Assembly (NCBI RefSeq): GCF_030247185.1
Contig: NC_080572.1
Location: forward strand, 103,135,698-103,199,697
Direction of reading: 5' to 3'
Origin: Malaya genurostris
Lineage: Eukaryota; Arthropoda; Insecta; Diptera; Culicidae
DNA length: 64,000 nucleotides
The notes under the pieces were generated by a model. It did not search any database. It was given only the letters and a program-made list of their open reading frames with translations, and had not been told where the DNA came from. This document shows positions 44,243 to 56,317 of the stretch, piece after piece (the stretch's first letter is position 1; the number at the start of each line of letters is the position of its first letter). Made by a program: the position numbers and the translations under genes.

Positions 44243-45069
44243 GTTGCTCTTAGTGCGGCGGCAGCAGTCTGTCTGGATACCTGGTATTTTGGTTGGTTGG
44301 TTAGCGTTATTATTTATGTTTTCTAAAATTTCTTCTGATAAGATGGATAGATGGTGCCCTTGATCATAATATAATAAAGTAAAAAGAAATGATTGCCAAT
44401 TACATTACAATAAATGCTATCTCTAAACAAAGAGTAGCTGTCTTTTTCAAATTCGATTTAATGACTTCTTCCTTCCGTTGCGCTATTTTTTCATATACAG
44501 ATTATCAATACAGAACTATGATCTTGCAAAATCTTGAAAACTTTTGTGTAAATTTAAACGAAGACTTGAAATTTTTAACACTCCTCACCCTATAATTCCG
44601 GAACCGGAAGTCGGATTTGTTAAACTTTTATGGTAACCCAAAAAACCTTCTATTTGAAAAAAACTTTCCGTATTATTGGAGTCTTGATCACTATTTCCAA
44701 AAGAGAAATCCCGGGAGCAGTATAGTCAAAGTCTTTTCTTTTGGTCATCATTTTTTGTGGAGATTGCACATTTTTCGTTCCGTCATTTAAACGATGTTTG
44801 GAAATACACAACTGAAACTGAATTCCTTACACTATCACCCCGTAGCTCGGGATCAGGTAGTCGCATCTACAAAACATTGAAACTCTTCTATGGCCTCTTT
44901 TAATGAATGGGAACACAAGAGCTTTAATTTGAATCTAGGTTTGTTAAAATCCGAATCCAATACATTCGACTATTTTCTGCTTTCAGATTTAAAAAACAAA
45001 CAAAGAAAGAGATTTGCATCGAATGACAAAGTCATCGCTGAGACTGAAGCGTTTTTATAGGTATGGGTG
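44242..45069. repeat. Intergenic DNA with degenerate repeat P subunits
   Basis: Pieces of repeat P are readable at about 44570-44660 (ATTCCGGAACCGGAAGTCGG) and 44850-44960. No gene. Confidence 0.5.
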
Positions 45070-47670
45070 CACGGAAACAAAATCGTTTCCAAATTCATGA
45101 ACAAAAATCATGATAAAGAAAATATATTACTTTATGATATCATGATCATTGTTCATGATATCATGATTAAAACGCGAATTGCATGAAAAATAAAGAGCGC
45201 GATCATGCGCAACTTTCATGATTGTTACAAGCGTTACAAATACTTGTCAAATCGTGTTCAAATTATTTCCACGCTAAGCAGATTACCATATTACATTGAA
45301 ATTTATATTAGATTTCGTTCTGTTGCGTAGCATCCACGTATTCATTGTTTTTTTTTCTTTATTTATAACGGAATTCGTTTTTAACACAAAAACCTGGTAA
45401 GTAACATTCGCTTCTTGCATCGGTAATTGGAAGAGCTTATGTCAGCAGTTAATAAACAAGAAATGTTCTCTCCTTCATCTGATATTAAAATAAATATTCT
45501 ATTTGCAACGATTCACCTGCAGCTTCTCTCGAAAAATAAAATTAACGGGTGACTTATTGGCCGTTGGAAAAAACGCGACCATATTACATTTTGTATTTCT
45601 GCAAACTTTGCGCTAAAAACGTTGGCATCCCGGCAAATTTTGGAAGCAAAAAATAGAAAGAAGACAAAATGAAATATGCATTCCTTATTTCATTTTATCT
45701 GAAAAAATTAACGTTTGAAATTAACAATCAATCGAAAACTGGAAAGCAAGCGCTAATTGGATTTTATTTGAATTTTCCTAGCTTACCAAGACATATTCAT
45801 GCAAAAATTGAGAATATGTTTCTGATACAATTTGTATATTCAGCTGTTGACAAGTCCCATTCAAATGAAGAAGTACTGCATACGTTGATACAAGAAAACT
45901 CCCATCTCGAAAAAACTCCTATGAAATTGCCCATAAAAGGTGAATATGTCCACATATTGTTTTATATTTGGAGGGTTGAGAGGAGACAACCTGGGATTAA
46001 ACAGCATTTTAGATTATAGTAGATCCTTCAATGCAAATCATCCATGTAGAATTTGCTTCATGAAACTTGATAGTATGAAGAAATGTGCGGAGGACAATTC
46101 TGCACTTTATCGCACTGAGAAATCTTATAAAAAAGCACGAACTTTCATATAACTGACATGAAAATAGTTCATTGCATGCATGATTTTTATGAAGGATTTG
46201 CTCATGAGCTAAGTTTTATTTCGAAAGGATATTTTTCATTATATATACTAAATCAAAGGATCAAATTGTACGACTATGATATTAACGAGCGGAGAAGTAT
46301 TTCTCCAGAAATTAAACAAGGCCTCTAAATTCAAAATGTCTGCAGGACAGATGAAATGTTTTGTGGACAATATCGCATTGATGATAGGAGATCTAGTGCA
46401 AGATGGAGATGAATGGGAATTTCTGGTAAATGTATGTAAAATTGGTTCAGATATAATGCAACCAACATTTTCATCAGAAGAAATCAATGAACTAAACTGT
46501 ATAATAAAGCGCGTACTAAATCAATACCAAACGAATCATTTAAAGCCCAAAGCATATTTTCTTACCCATTATACACTCGCAATAGAATAGGCGGGCCCAA
46601 AACGATTTACTTCCACATTTATCCCCTAGATGAAACATAAATATTTTAAGAGAATAGCCAATACCACATCTTCGCAAAAAAATGTCGCTCTTACCCTAGC
46701 AATAAAAGATGGGTTTAAAAATTTTTTCAAAGTTTCATCAAAACAAATACTCTTCCTTAATATCAACATTAGTTGTAATTTTCCTTAATTATTCTTAAGA
46801 ATTCTAATGCATTAAAATTCCTTAGCAATTATTGATAATCATCAGCTCAAATCCTGTAAAGTATATAAAATTTGTTGTTCATATCTCGAAAATTAAATTT
46901 GCAATATGTTTGTATGGATCGCTAATTTTATACATTTCTTTACTTCTGTTTGTAGACCGCTGGCGACATCGAAAGGAAAATCGAACAACGGATGCATTTC
47001 CTACGCAGCAAATTTGGGGTTGTAAACATTCAACCACAAATTGTAGTCGTGGGTACGGCAAGGTCAACCATATTTGTTATGTTCGGTGGAGCAGAGTATG
47101 CAGCTGGAAATATTATTCATGCAATATGTCTATGCATGAATATAATATATGTATTGCATTTAGAATACGCTTCAGATTGCAAACCTCTGTGGGTCTTCAT
47201 TCAAGCATATTTATTCAAAATTCCAGCATCAATAATTGAAATACCTAAAAGTACACGCGATCTTCTACAGGAAATAGACACAAATCTTTTTTTTTAATTA
47301 CCTTCGAAGAATAAAATGTTGAGTTTGTCCTTTGTTTATTTTTTATAATAAAACGACATAATCGAATGAACTTGCCTAATTGATTTCGAAAGAATTTCAA
47401 CCTAATCGCAAATATTCCTGGAATCATGAACAATCTCCGTCAAGGTTCTCAATATTCCTTCTAGTTTTCATGATTTATGATCATGATATCAGTCGAAATT
47501 ATTCATGGTCTTCGTTAGAGAAAAACGTAACGCTTATATAGCGTTACTGGCGAAAAAAATCATGATTTCATGAATATTATTCATGGTATATATTCATAAC
47601 ATGAAAATACAGTATTTTCCTGAAATCATGACTGATTTATCTCATTTACGAGAACGATTTTGTACCCGTG
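45070..47670 (+). mobile_element. DNA transposon with CACGG...CCGTG ends (tentatively CACTA/EnSpm-like)
   Basis: The left end reads CACGGAAACAAAATCGTTTC and the right end, reverse-complemented, CACGGGTACAAAATCGTTCT; the similarity extends about 30 bp with few mismatches. A TG dinucleotide flanks both ends (45068-45069, 47671-47672), a possible 2-bp duplication. ATCATGAT-type palindromes are abundant subterminally on both sides (TTATGATATCATGATCATTG near 45135; CATGATTTATGATCATGATA near 47470). The interior carries remnants of a transposon-like protein. A right-end copy lies at 19330-19430. The superfamily is inferred from the termini and protein resemblance and is not proven. Confidence 0.7.
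45669..47297 (+). pseudogene. Decayed coding region of the CACGG-end transposon
   Basis: Four consecutive frame segments look like one disrupted protein. Segment 1 (45669-45960): LIGFYLNFPSLPRHIHAKIE and LIQENSHLEKTPMKLPIKGE. Segment 2, one frame over (about 45960-46140): GDNLGLNSILDYSRSF and NHPCRICFMKL, a probable Cys-containing site. Segment 3 (46276-46590): KFKMSAGQMKCFVDNIALMI and GDLV, ending HLKPKAYFLTHY. Segment 4 (46992-47297): a further ~100 residues with no named motif. From memory these phrases occur in a repetitive protein group of many animal genomes that I associate with DNA transposons, possibly EnSpm-like; I am unsure of the family. Frameshifts at about 45960 and stops between segments make it non-functional. 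Confidence 0.55.
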
Positions 47671-48213
47671 TGAAATCGTGATATGAAAGAATACATGATC
47701 GAATAAAATCGACATTTCTAAAATAAATAGTTGTTTTCTTTGCCAGACTTTGGTTGACTTCAAAGTGGAGCATTTGAAAAATCAACAGCTACCCGTAGGA
47801 AACCGTAAGAAGGTCAACTTTTCGCAAGGTTATGTTCTGAAGGTACTTGTTAGTTCTGCCGGCCACATAAACCGTTAATGCTCTAATAAGTCGTCAAAAG
47901 GTCGTGAAAATAGTCCTGTTGGATTACCTTGTCCACCTAGATGACCGAAGCATATGATAAAGTTGACCTCCGACAAATTTCAGGCCCGAAATTTTAGATA
48001 AGTAAAGATAAATCCAAAGATGATGATCATTTAAAAGAAAAACCTGTTCTAGTCTACCTAGTGGTGTAATGATGCCTTTCTCATTTTCTAATATAAATTA
48101 CAGCAGACATACTCCGAATCACTACAATTTAAAAAAGTTTAGAAAAGAATGTTGAAGATTATTTGGGGATTAACCTTATTTTGTGTTAGGGCACATAACA
48201 AACCTCACTATCT
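47671..48213. other. Unassigned, includes a repeat P left end
   Basis: At about 48050-48100 stands CTAGTGGTGTAATGATGCCT followed by TTCTCAT, the left terminus of repeat P without its interior. The same terminus in inverted orientation is at about 50461-50490. No gene. Confidence 0.5.
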
Positions 48214-48310
48214 TTACGTTTCGTCTTAGACTTGTCAGTGCAGAGCAGTTCAAATTGAACTGCTTACTGCAAACTTAAACAGTTAAATTTGAACCGCTAA
48301 GCAGACGTAA
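48214..48310 (+). mobile_element. 97-bp inverted-repeat MITE (family M1)
   Basis: Begins TTACGTTTCGTCTTAGACTT and ends AAGCAGACGTAA, same length as the copy at 17441-17537 and with the same internal AGTTCAAATTGAACTGCTTA arm. It lies 62 bp from a LINE fragment. Confidence 0.75.
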
Positions 48311-48371
48311 AGTTATTGCTATTTGCAACACACTTGTTATGTGTGTGTTATGTTAGAGAAATTGCCTAACA

Positions 48372-49770
48372 GTTATAGTCCTGGGGTGTCCTTTGCTGTA
48401 TCAAGCATATATCTCCACAAAACTCGGTCCATAGGTGCTCGTCCCCAGTCACTCAAGGCACGGATGCTTCGTAGATCACCCTCCACTTGATCGATCCACC
48501 TTGCTCGTTGCGCTCCTTTTCTTCTTGTCCCAGTCGGATTACATTCAAGAACCATTTTCATTCGACTGTCGTTCGACATCCTGATGACATGCCCAGCCCA
48601 TCGTAGATGTCCGATTTTAGCTGTCCGTACGATAGGTGGTTCTCCTAGCAGCTGTTGCAATTCGTGATTCATACGCCGTCTCCACGTTCCGTCTTCCATC
48701 TGCACTCCGCCATAGATGGGCCTCAGTACCTTCTCGTGGTCTCGTGGCTATAGAGAACAACCGGTCTAATGAGCGTTTTGTAGATGGTCAATTTCGTGCA
48801 GTGGCGTACTTTTCTCGATCGAAAGGTTTTTCTGAATCCAAAGATTTACTGCCAAAATACGTCTCTGAATTTCTTTGCTGGTATCATTTTCGGCGGTCAC
48901 CAGTGATTTGGGCTCACACGAACTCGTCAACTACCTCGATGTCGCCACCGTCTATCAATATTTCGCTCTTCGAATCACATCTTCCAAAGCAGTATTGAAC
49001 AAGATGCAAGAGAGTTCATCACCTTGCCGTAGCCCTCTCCGAGATTCGAAGGGACTCGAGAGCGTTCCAGATACTCGGACGTAGCACATCACTCTATCCA
49101 TCGTTGCTTTGACCAATCGCGTCAGTTTATCCGGGAAACCGTATTCGTGCATGATCTGCCATAGCTGTTCTCGATCGATTGTGTCGTATGCTGCTTTGAA
49201 GTCAATGAATAGGTGATGCGTGGGTACGTTGTATTCACGACACTTCTAGAGTACTTGTCTTATCGCGAATATGTGATCCGTAGTGGCGCGGGCTCCAGTA
49301 AATTCCGCTTGGTACGGCCCTACGAATTCCTTACCTGTTGGTGATAGACGACGGCAAAGGATTTAGGAGAGTACCTTGTAGGCGGCGTTCAGTAATGTGA
49401 TTTTGCCGTAAGTGCAACAATCTAGCTTATCATCCTTTTAGTGGATGGGACATACCACTCCTTCCATCCATTTTTACGGTAGAATCTCCTTCTCCCAAAT
49501 TTTAGAAATCATCCAATTTAGCGCTCTAGCCAGTGCCTTTTCGTCATATTTGAGCAGCTCGCATTGCATTGCAACTGGTCATTGCCCGTAGCTTTGTTGT
49601 TCCTTAGCTTACCGATCTCCTCACTTCTCTCCGACAGATCAGGTGCTGGGAATCTGTCGTCGGCTGAGCGTGCATCTAGGTTGATTATTGGGTCGTTCTC
49701 TGTATCTTGTGCTTCGCCTATTTGGTTACAGACTCTAATGGTCTGCAAACTAGAGAGAATCACTTGCAAA
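48372..49770 (-). pseudogene. RTE-like LINE reverse transcriptase relic (LINE G)
   Basis: Minus-strand fragments of a reverse transcriptase. A pre-palm segment with LRNNKATGNDQL lies near 49590-49610; palm motifs with YQAEFTGARATTDHIFAIRQ and HHLFIDFKAAYDT lie at about 49190-49330; HEYGFPDKLTRLVKATMDRV and GLRQGDELSCILFNTALEDV are at 49150-48960. The YADD region is destroyed. The C-terminal part (48705-48373) has KIGHLRWAGHVIRM and RRKGAQRARWIDQVEGDL. Sequence of this style belongs to the RTE-like group of LINEs; the clade is tentative. Several frameshifts and stops make it dead. Endonuclease and 5' end are absent. Confidence 0.8.
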
Positions 49771-50510
49771 TATAAAGAAGTAGCTTATCTACAAAGTATT
49801 CTTGAAATTGACATTTTTATACTAAGAACCCTACCTTTGGAATCAGGGGTTTCATTCAAATGAAATTTAGAATATTCTTATGGCATCTTGAGACCTTCTA
49901 TCTCTGAGAAAAGTGAGTGACATTATTTTCATATTTTTGGTGCGGATCCTAATGAAATTCTGGAACTTTGTATGAGACTTTGAAACCTTTCATTTGAATC
50001 AAATTGTGAGAATCGTTTCAGCTATTTTCGAGAAAAGTGAGTGATAATATTTGTCACAGATACACACACATACACAATCACAGACATTTGCTCATATGGG
50101 GCTGTGGAAAGTGAACTTTCTCCACAACAATCCATTGATGAATTAATGGCGGTAAATGCAATTGAAATAGTTTTAACCGATTTAACTCATAGGTTGCTGT
50201 TCAATTTCATACTGGTCCGACTTCCGGTTCCAGAAATATAGAGTAAAGTGTGTTTTATCAGTGCGACGATGCAAATAAATAAGTTTTATTAGTGCGACGA
50301 TGCAAAATAAATGAATATTCTTGTTAAGTTGACACAACTGTTCACAAATTAAAAAAGTTATGTTTGTTAATATCCAAAGAAAGTATCTTGTTGTATTCAA
50401 GATTGAAAAAAAAGTTTCTTCGCAGAATCTTCTAGTGATATTTTTGAAAATATAAGTAATATCAGAAAGGCATCACTACACCGCTAGGTGAAATAAAAAA
50501 GGTTTTAGTT
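49771..50510. repeat. Degenerate repeat P pieces
   Basis: Stretches resembling repeat P at about 49850-50100 (ACCTTTCATTTGAATC, GAGAAAAGTGAGTGA, ACACACATACACA) and a P terminus in inverted orientation at about 50461-50490. No gene. Confidence 0.5.
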
Positions 50511-50539
50511 TTGGCTTTACGCCAGGTAAGCGCTGAATA

Positions 50540-50957
50540 ACTTTCACGTTTACCAACCGAGCGTTTGCATCAGATATGTTTTGGAATCGTCAATTCAGTA
50601 CAATTTTTTCCATGGATCGCCTCACGCCATAACAATGCTCTGAAAAAAAGACACGAAAACAGTCGTCCCATTTTGTTAACTCAACGTGCATATCGGAAAA
50701 AATATCGCGGTATAAAGGCACCCTCTGATAATACCTCGATGGATTTAACTCCATCGAACTTTTTTTTGTGGGGTTATCTGAAAAGCAAGATTTACGCCAA
50801 CCAGCTTCAAACTATTGACGAGCTCAAAGCAAACATTCGTGTTGAAATCAGCGCTATAACGCCCGAGAAGCTAGGAAAGGTAATGGCAAACGCAGAAACA
50901 AGGAGTCATTTTGCTAATAAAGGTGGCCACTCAATTGATATTGTTTTCAGAAACTAG
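50540..50957 (+). pseudogene. Tc1/mariner-superfamily transposase C-terminal relic
   Basis: The last ~80 residues of a transposase are readable: DLTPSNFFLWGYLKSKIY, which contains the third catalytic block region with Asn where the catalytic Asp is usual, then TIDELKANIRVEI and GGHSIDIVF to the stop at 50957. The upstream ~50 codons are not alignable by eye. The first two catalytic Asp residues are missing. About 110 bases downstream GATGGAGCACCTTGTA (51060) might be the remaining terminal repeat, but its partner was not found. Confidence 0.7.
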
Positions 50958-51264
50958 TCCAAAAAAATTTGTAAGGAACCAAACTCAATAAAAATACATC
51001 ACTTATAGAAATCGGTTGTTTTTCTCAAAGTTATTAAATATTTACATACCGACATAAAAGATGGAGCACCTTGTATTTTGAAAGCGTTCAGCAGAAATAT
51101 AAAATATGTGTATTTCGTTGTAAATATAATATAAATACTACGAAAAAACTAATAAATACAAATGAGGAGCTTCTCTTGTCGTTAAAATAGTGGTATTATA
51201 ATATTTTTTTCATTCAGCTAATCTTTAATTCAAATTTTGAAGGATCTAATAATTTTCAGATTGC

Positions 51265-51752
<488 letters not shown>

Positions 51753-53330
51753 ATCTTGAACCGGAAGTACTCGTCATAATTTGTTCACACTTGATTAAGT
51801 GGTGCTGCTCAGTAATGAAAGTAATGCCAGTAGCTTTAGAAATTCATGAAGCATTGGAATGTGGTATTAACTCGTAAACTATTTTTTTTATAAACTCAGG
51901 GTCTGATATGGAAATGAATGAAATTTTACCCAAAAAAAAATTGTTTTTGACGATAACATGATGCACCAAATATTCGAAAATATTTAGCCCATCCCAATGT
52001 TCAATTACTTGAATGATATCGCTGATTTAACATTTTCGACAATCCAAGCTTCAGTGGAATTGTTAGCACTGCTGGCAGTGTCACAGCCAATGCTCATCGT
52101 CGTCCTTAACAATCTTTACTTCTGTTGTTCGCACGAGAAAGGGCGAAGGTAAATGATGCGAAAATTATGCACCCATCACAACTCTTCTGTCTCGAACCGT
52201 TGAGCCGTTATCCACGCACCGATGAATCCTGAAACTGAACATCTCATCATCATTGTCACCCGTGTGCATCATCGCACCGAACGACGAGTGGTCTCAAGGA
52301 AGGATAAACGCTCGCTCCGCTCACGAATGCTGATTTAAATTTATCGAATTCGAAAATCCTGCCGAACGGCGCCTAGTTCCTCGCTGCTTCTTTTACGCAC
52401 GGCTTAGTTTTTAAACAATGGGGTGATGAATTTTCGTCAGTTTTTCACAGACAATCGATCGCTCTATTGCTTTCCAATTTGCATTTGGCGTAAGATTTAA
52501 ATTGGAGGTTGGCTGACTGATTTGAGAGCTTCATTTAGGGCACCTCCTGCTGGGTGCTGAAACAGGAAGGACGTATACCGTGACTCAAATGGGGTTTCTG
52601 TTACTAAGAATGGCTCTGAAAACCTGTGAAAAACGTTTTCTAGTTTATGGCAAAAGGACTACAGTAGTAAGGCAGACATGCTTCGCTCGTTTTCTATCAT
52701 TTTTCACTCAATATCCGGCAGCAAAGAAAATCGAAACAAGCATGAATGGTGGTGTTAATGCTTTATCTAATGGAATATCGTGTATGAAAAACAACACCAG
52801 AGCTATAGTCCCAACCGGTCGTACACTTTGAAAAGACATGTGCTTTCGTTCCCATCGTTCATTTTTCATCGCTTTGACTACAAATGGGTGGATCTCTTAT
52901 TGTATCGAAATGAGTACTCTATTTGCAATTTTGTCAGCTGATAGTGGAAGGATGCGATGGAACATATCGGGAGTTACCCACCCCCCCGTCTATGTACTCA
53001 AACCTGAGTGCTGGGTATTAGTCTAACAGATAAATATCGAATGGTGCTTTTAAGTTTTTTTTAGAGACGAACGATTAGACGGACATTAGCTAATGGAGTG
53101 CTACGCGAACCGATGGTAGGGGTCTCTGGCAGCAGGTTGAACTGTTTGAATAAATCACGGTACCCGGAACGGGTCTCAATTTGTTGGTAATTAATGTGGT
53201 GCTCTAATGGACAGGATATGATATTCTGATGAAGTGCATCGAATGATGTAGATGCTTATTCTTATTTACATTCAACGAGTTTATGACAGATTATTTAGAT
53301 TTATGTACTATTATTTGTTTACTAATGTAT
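51753..53330. other. Unassigned region, GC-richer at 52.1-52.6 kb
   Basis: No repeat recognised. 52.1-52.6 kb is GC-richer and may be single-copy host DNA. Short frames (for example 52580-52831) have no recognisable domain. No exon structure could be supported. Confidence 0.35.
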
Positions 53331-53690
53331 ATTACAGGATCGTAAATTTAACGTTTCTGTACATCTAATTTTCTCAGACATGGCTGAACCGACTTTTTCA
53401 AACTTAGATTTTAGTAAAAAGTCCTGTGATTTCATACAAAGCTGTTGAATTTTATCTGGATCTGAATTCCTGCTCTGGGAAAAATTATGGGCTAAAATGT
53501 TCAAAAACTATGAAAATGAGTGCACTAACCTCGAGATGATTTTACCGATTTTCACAAACTTAGATTCAAATGAAAGGTCTTGTAGAACTATGTTGAGATC
53601 TGACTTTTGGTTCCGGAGCTATGGAGTAAAATGTGAAAATGTGCACTAATTTTTCTTGAAGATAGCTGAACCGAGTGTACAGAGTGAATA
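53331..53690 (-). repeat. Degenerate repeat P subunits
   Basis: Two or three minus-strand P subunits (plus-strand readings GACATGGCTGAACCGACTTT, CACAAACTTAGATTCAAATG, TTCCGGAGCTATGGAGTAAA). Confidence 0.6.
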
Positions 53691-53829
53691 GTTTAAAAAC
53701 TTCAATTTACTTGTTCATCTTTCCGATTATTACAAACTTCAAATGAATGGTCTTATGATTCTCTACAGCCTGTAATATAGTAATATCGTACCGGTGGTGT
53801 GGTGATTTCAATGAAAATTCTCTCCTAAC

Positions 53830-54735
53830 ACCACTGACTATATTGTTCAATGCTTCCCTTAATGCGGGGACTTTCCCAGATCCCAAGAAGAAATCATATA
53901 TTTTTCCGGTTTTTAAGAAAGGTTGTTACCTGATCTGATATTACTAACTACCGTGGAATAGCTTCACTATGTGCTGTGTCCAAGTTATTTGAAGTAATTA
54001 TTCTCGATTTCGTAACTCACAAATTCAAAGACTACATATCTGAAACTCAACACAGTTTTATGGCTAAGAGGACAACATCTACAAACCTTGTAGTCTACAC
54101 ATCTTTTATCATCCGATCTCTACAATTGCATCTACAGGTTGATGCTATCTATACAGATTTCTCAGCGGCATTTGATAAAATTAATCATCAAATAATTATT
54201 GATAAACTCGACAGACTGCGGTTTAGTGATGTTTTACTGGATTGGATGCATTCATATTTTACTGGTCGCGAGATGTCGGTGAAAATAGGAAACTCCACAA
54301 TAGTACCTTTTACTGTTAGCTCTGGAGTACCTCAAGGAAGTCACTTAGGACCGTTCATATTTTTACTCTACCTCAATGATCTCAACTTATCCGTGAAATG
54401 TTTCAAACTATCATTTGCTGATGACTCCAAACTATATCATCCTGTAAAGGAACTAGAAGATGCACGTTTTCTGCAAGCTCAGTTTGACATATTCGCCAAA
54501 TGGTGCCACAATAACAGGATGGTACTAAACGCCTCCAAATGTTCCGTTATGTCTTTTCCTGAAAACGATGAATTCGTTCGTTAAAACTAATCTTTTTATA
54601 TCTCCTATTCTCCTCTCTTCATCGTTCCTCTACCATCTTTCCGATTACTAATTAGATCTACATGCCGGATCTAACCCTGTTTCATTCGCCAACTCTCATT
54701 CACCATTCCCTCTTTCTACTCCCCCTTTTAAAGTA
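53830..54735 (+). pseudogene. CR1-clade LINE copy with internal deletion (LINE F)
   Basis: Same family as LINEs D and E. From about 53830 fragments for SYIFPVFKKG, then a 202-codon frame (53976-54584) with YTDFSAAFDKINHQIII, SSGVPQGSHLGPFIFLL and LSFADDSKLYHPV. The frame ends shortly after KCSVMSFPEND. The following ~140 bases (ATTAGATCTACATGCCG...) match the 3' UTR of LINE E (around 30640-30860 on its minus strand), so the thumb and C-terminal region have been deleted and the palm is joined directly to the 3' UTR. The element lacks its 5' half and its terminal tail is not clear. Confidence 0.83.
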
Positions 54736-55959
54736 TATACCCCCGAGGCATAATGCACCTTTTGCTTTTCTCAAAAGTTACCAATTTTTTCACTGAAATT
54801 TTAATGAAACTAAAAGTTCGTCATAACAACAGATTACTATAAAATTTTGGTAGCGATGGTTCAATCATATCTGGAAAAATTAAAAAAAAAACAATTATGT
54901 CTCTGTTATAAGTAATTTTTGTTGTTCGTTCCATAGTAATAGATACGAATTATATAACCTGTGAACTTCTTTGCCAATCATTCGGGTTTATAATATTAGT
55001 TCTTATACAGACGATGTTTTTGCAATTTTATATAAAAATCATCAAATTTATCGTCTCATATTTTTGGGGGCAAAACGACCCGAATTGTGTGAGGCAAAAT
55101 GCTCAAGAATACCTTTACAAAAAATATCCATAAGTTATCAATTTAATGAATTATAGTGAGCAATCTTCCACCTGGCAAATATTTCGTCAACGAAAAGTCT
55201 AAAGCTTTATTTAAGTAATAAGAAGAAGCTTTATAAGGGTGCATATTGCCCCGTGGTTGTCATGAGTTTTAATCCGTTGTTTTGATGGATGTTAACCAGT
55301 TGTTTAAGATCATCTTGCCTCTATGTTCAGATAATCATCACTTTGCGTAATTTAGAGAGTATATTTTTCATGTTTTCCACGATCGGGCGTCATGCCCCGC
55401 ATATATTTCAATAGACAATTTTTAAGGGTTTTATAAAATATGATATTTCATGTATTTTTCAATGCATTCAGCGAGTATTTGTACGTAATTTTGAGAAATA
55501 ATGGTTACGGAAGATAGTCATGCATGAAACTCTTCCGTGTTATTCTTTATAGTTAAGATATAGCTACATTTCCTTAGGGGGTGCGTTTTACCCCATCTAC
55601 CTCTAAATAAATAAAATTGTAAATAGCATTTACATACATGCAGTAACCAGCACATCACAAAACATGTTTAATGCAGCTGATACCCTATTTAGATTAAATT
55701 ACATATACTAAAGTAACAGAAGTGCAAGATTTCGTTAGGTTCATTTGATTGCGAACAATTTGTTCGAGGCATTTGACGCACAAATCTCCAAATCACAAGG
55801 GAACGTGTCACTTGAGCCAATTAGTTCTGATTCTGAAGAGAGCTAAGTCAGACTACTGGAATTATACGAAGTCTGTCTGTAAATGGTAGAACTTAATCGT
55901 AAATATCTCGATTTTTTTTTATAATAAAATTTTTAATCTGGCCTTTTTGCGTAAAAGCT
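54736..55959. other. Unassigned DNA with scattered GC-clamped motifs
   Basis: No gene. Five short GC-rich islets in AT-rich sequence (GAGGCATAATGCACC at 54745, GGGGGCAAAACGACCC at 55064, GGGTGCATATTGCCCC at 55238, CGGGCGTCATGCCCCGC at 55384, GGGGGTGCGTTTTACCCC at 55577) share a G-run / GCAT-like core / C-run design. Confidence 0.35.
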
Positions 55960-56317
55960 TTACGTGGCCGATTGGCTTACATTTATGTTATTTAAATTTC
56001 GTGGGGATGCTTCATTGTTGTTGGTGGCTGTTACAGGTGTACTGGTGTAGGTTGGGGTTGGTATGAAGGTAGTACCGTTGTCCTTTGGTGTAGTTGTCTC
56101 TTTGTCCAGTTTATCACATGGCTTACCGTAGTGAACAACTTTTTGGCAATATTGACATGTGGCCTGATTGTCATAGGTAAAAAGTGATTTGCACGGAATT
56201 CTTGTATCTTGACCGAAAATCACATAAGAAGATATAGGCTGGAATGTTGTACTTAATGTTCTCGTTCTCCTCATAGTGCAAATTGTTATTGTCTTTTGCG
56301 AATTGAACTGCATCCAA
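55960..56317 (-). pseudogene. LINE ORF1 (zinc-knuckle), C-terminal part (LINE H)
   Basis: Minus-strand reading MQFNSQKTITICTMRRTRTL in one frame and AVQFAKDNNNLHYEENENIK in another, then FTYDNQATCQYCQKVVHYGK with a perfect CX2CX4HX4C knuckle, then a Thr/Pro/Asn-rich tail ending at 55960. This is the ORF1 of a LINE of the kind with a single knuckle. The 5' side is cut off by the Helitron at 56318; the N-terminal part continues at 58858-59057. Confidence 0.65.
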
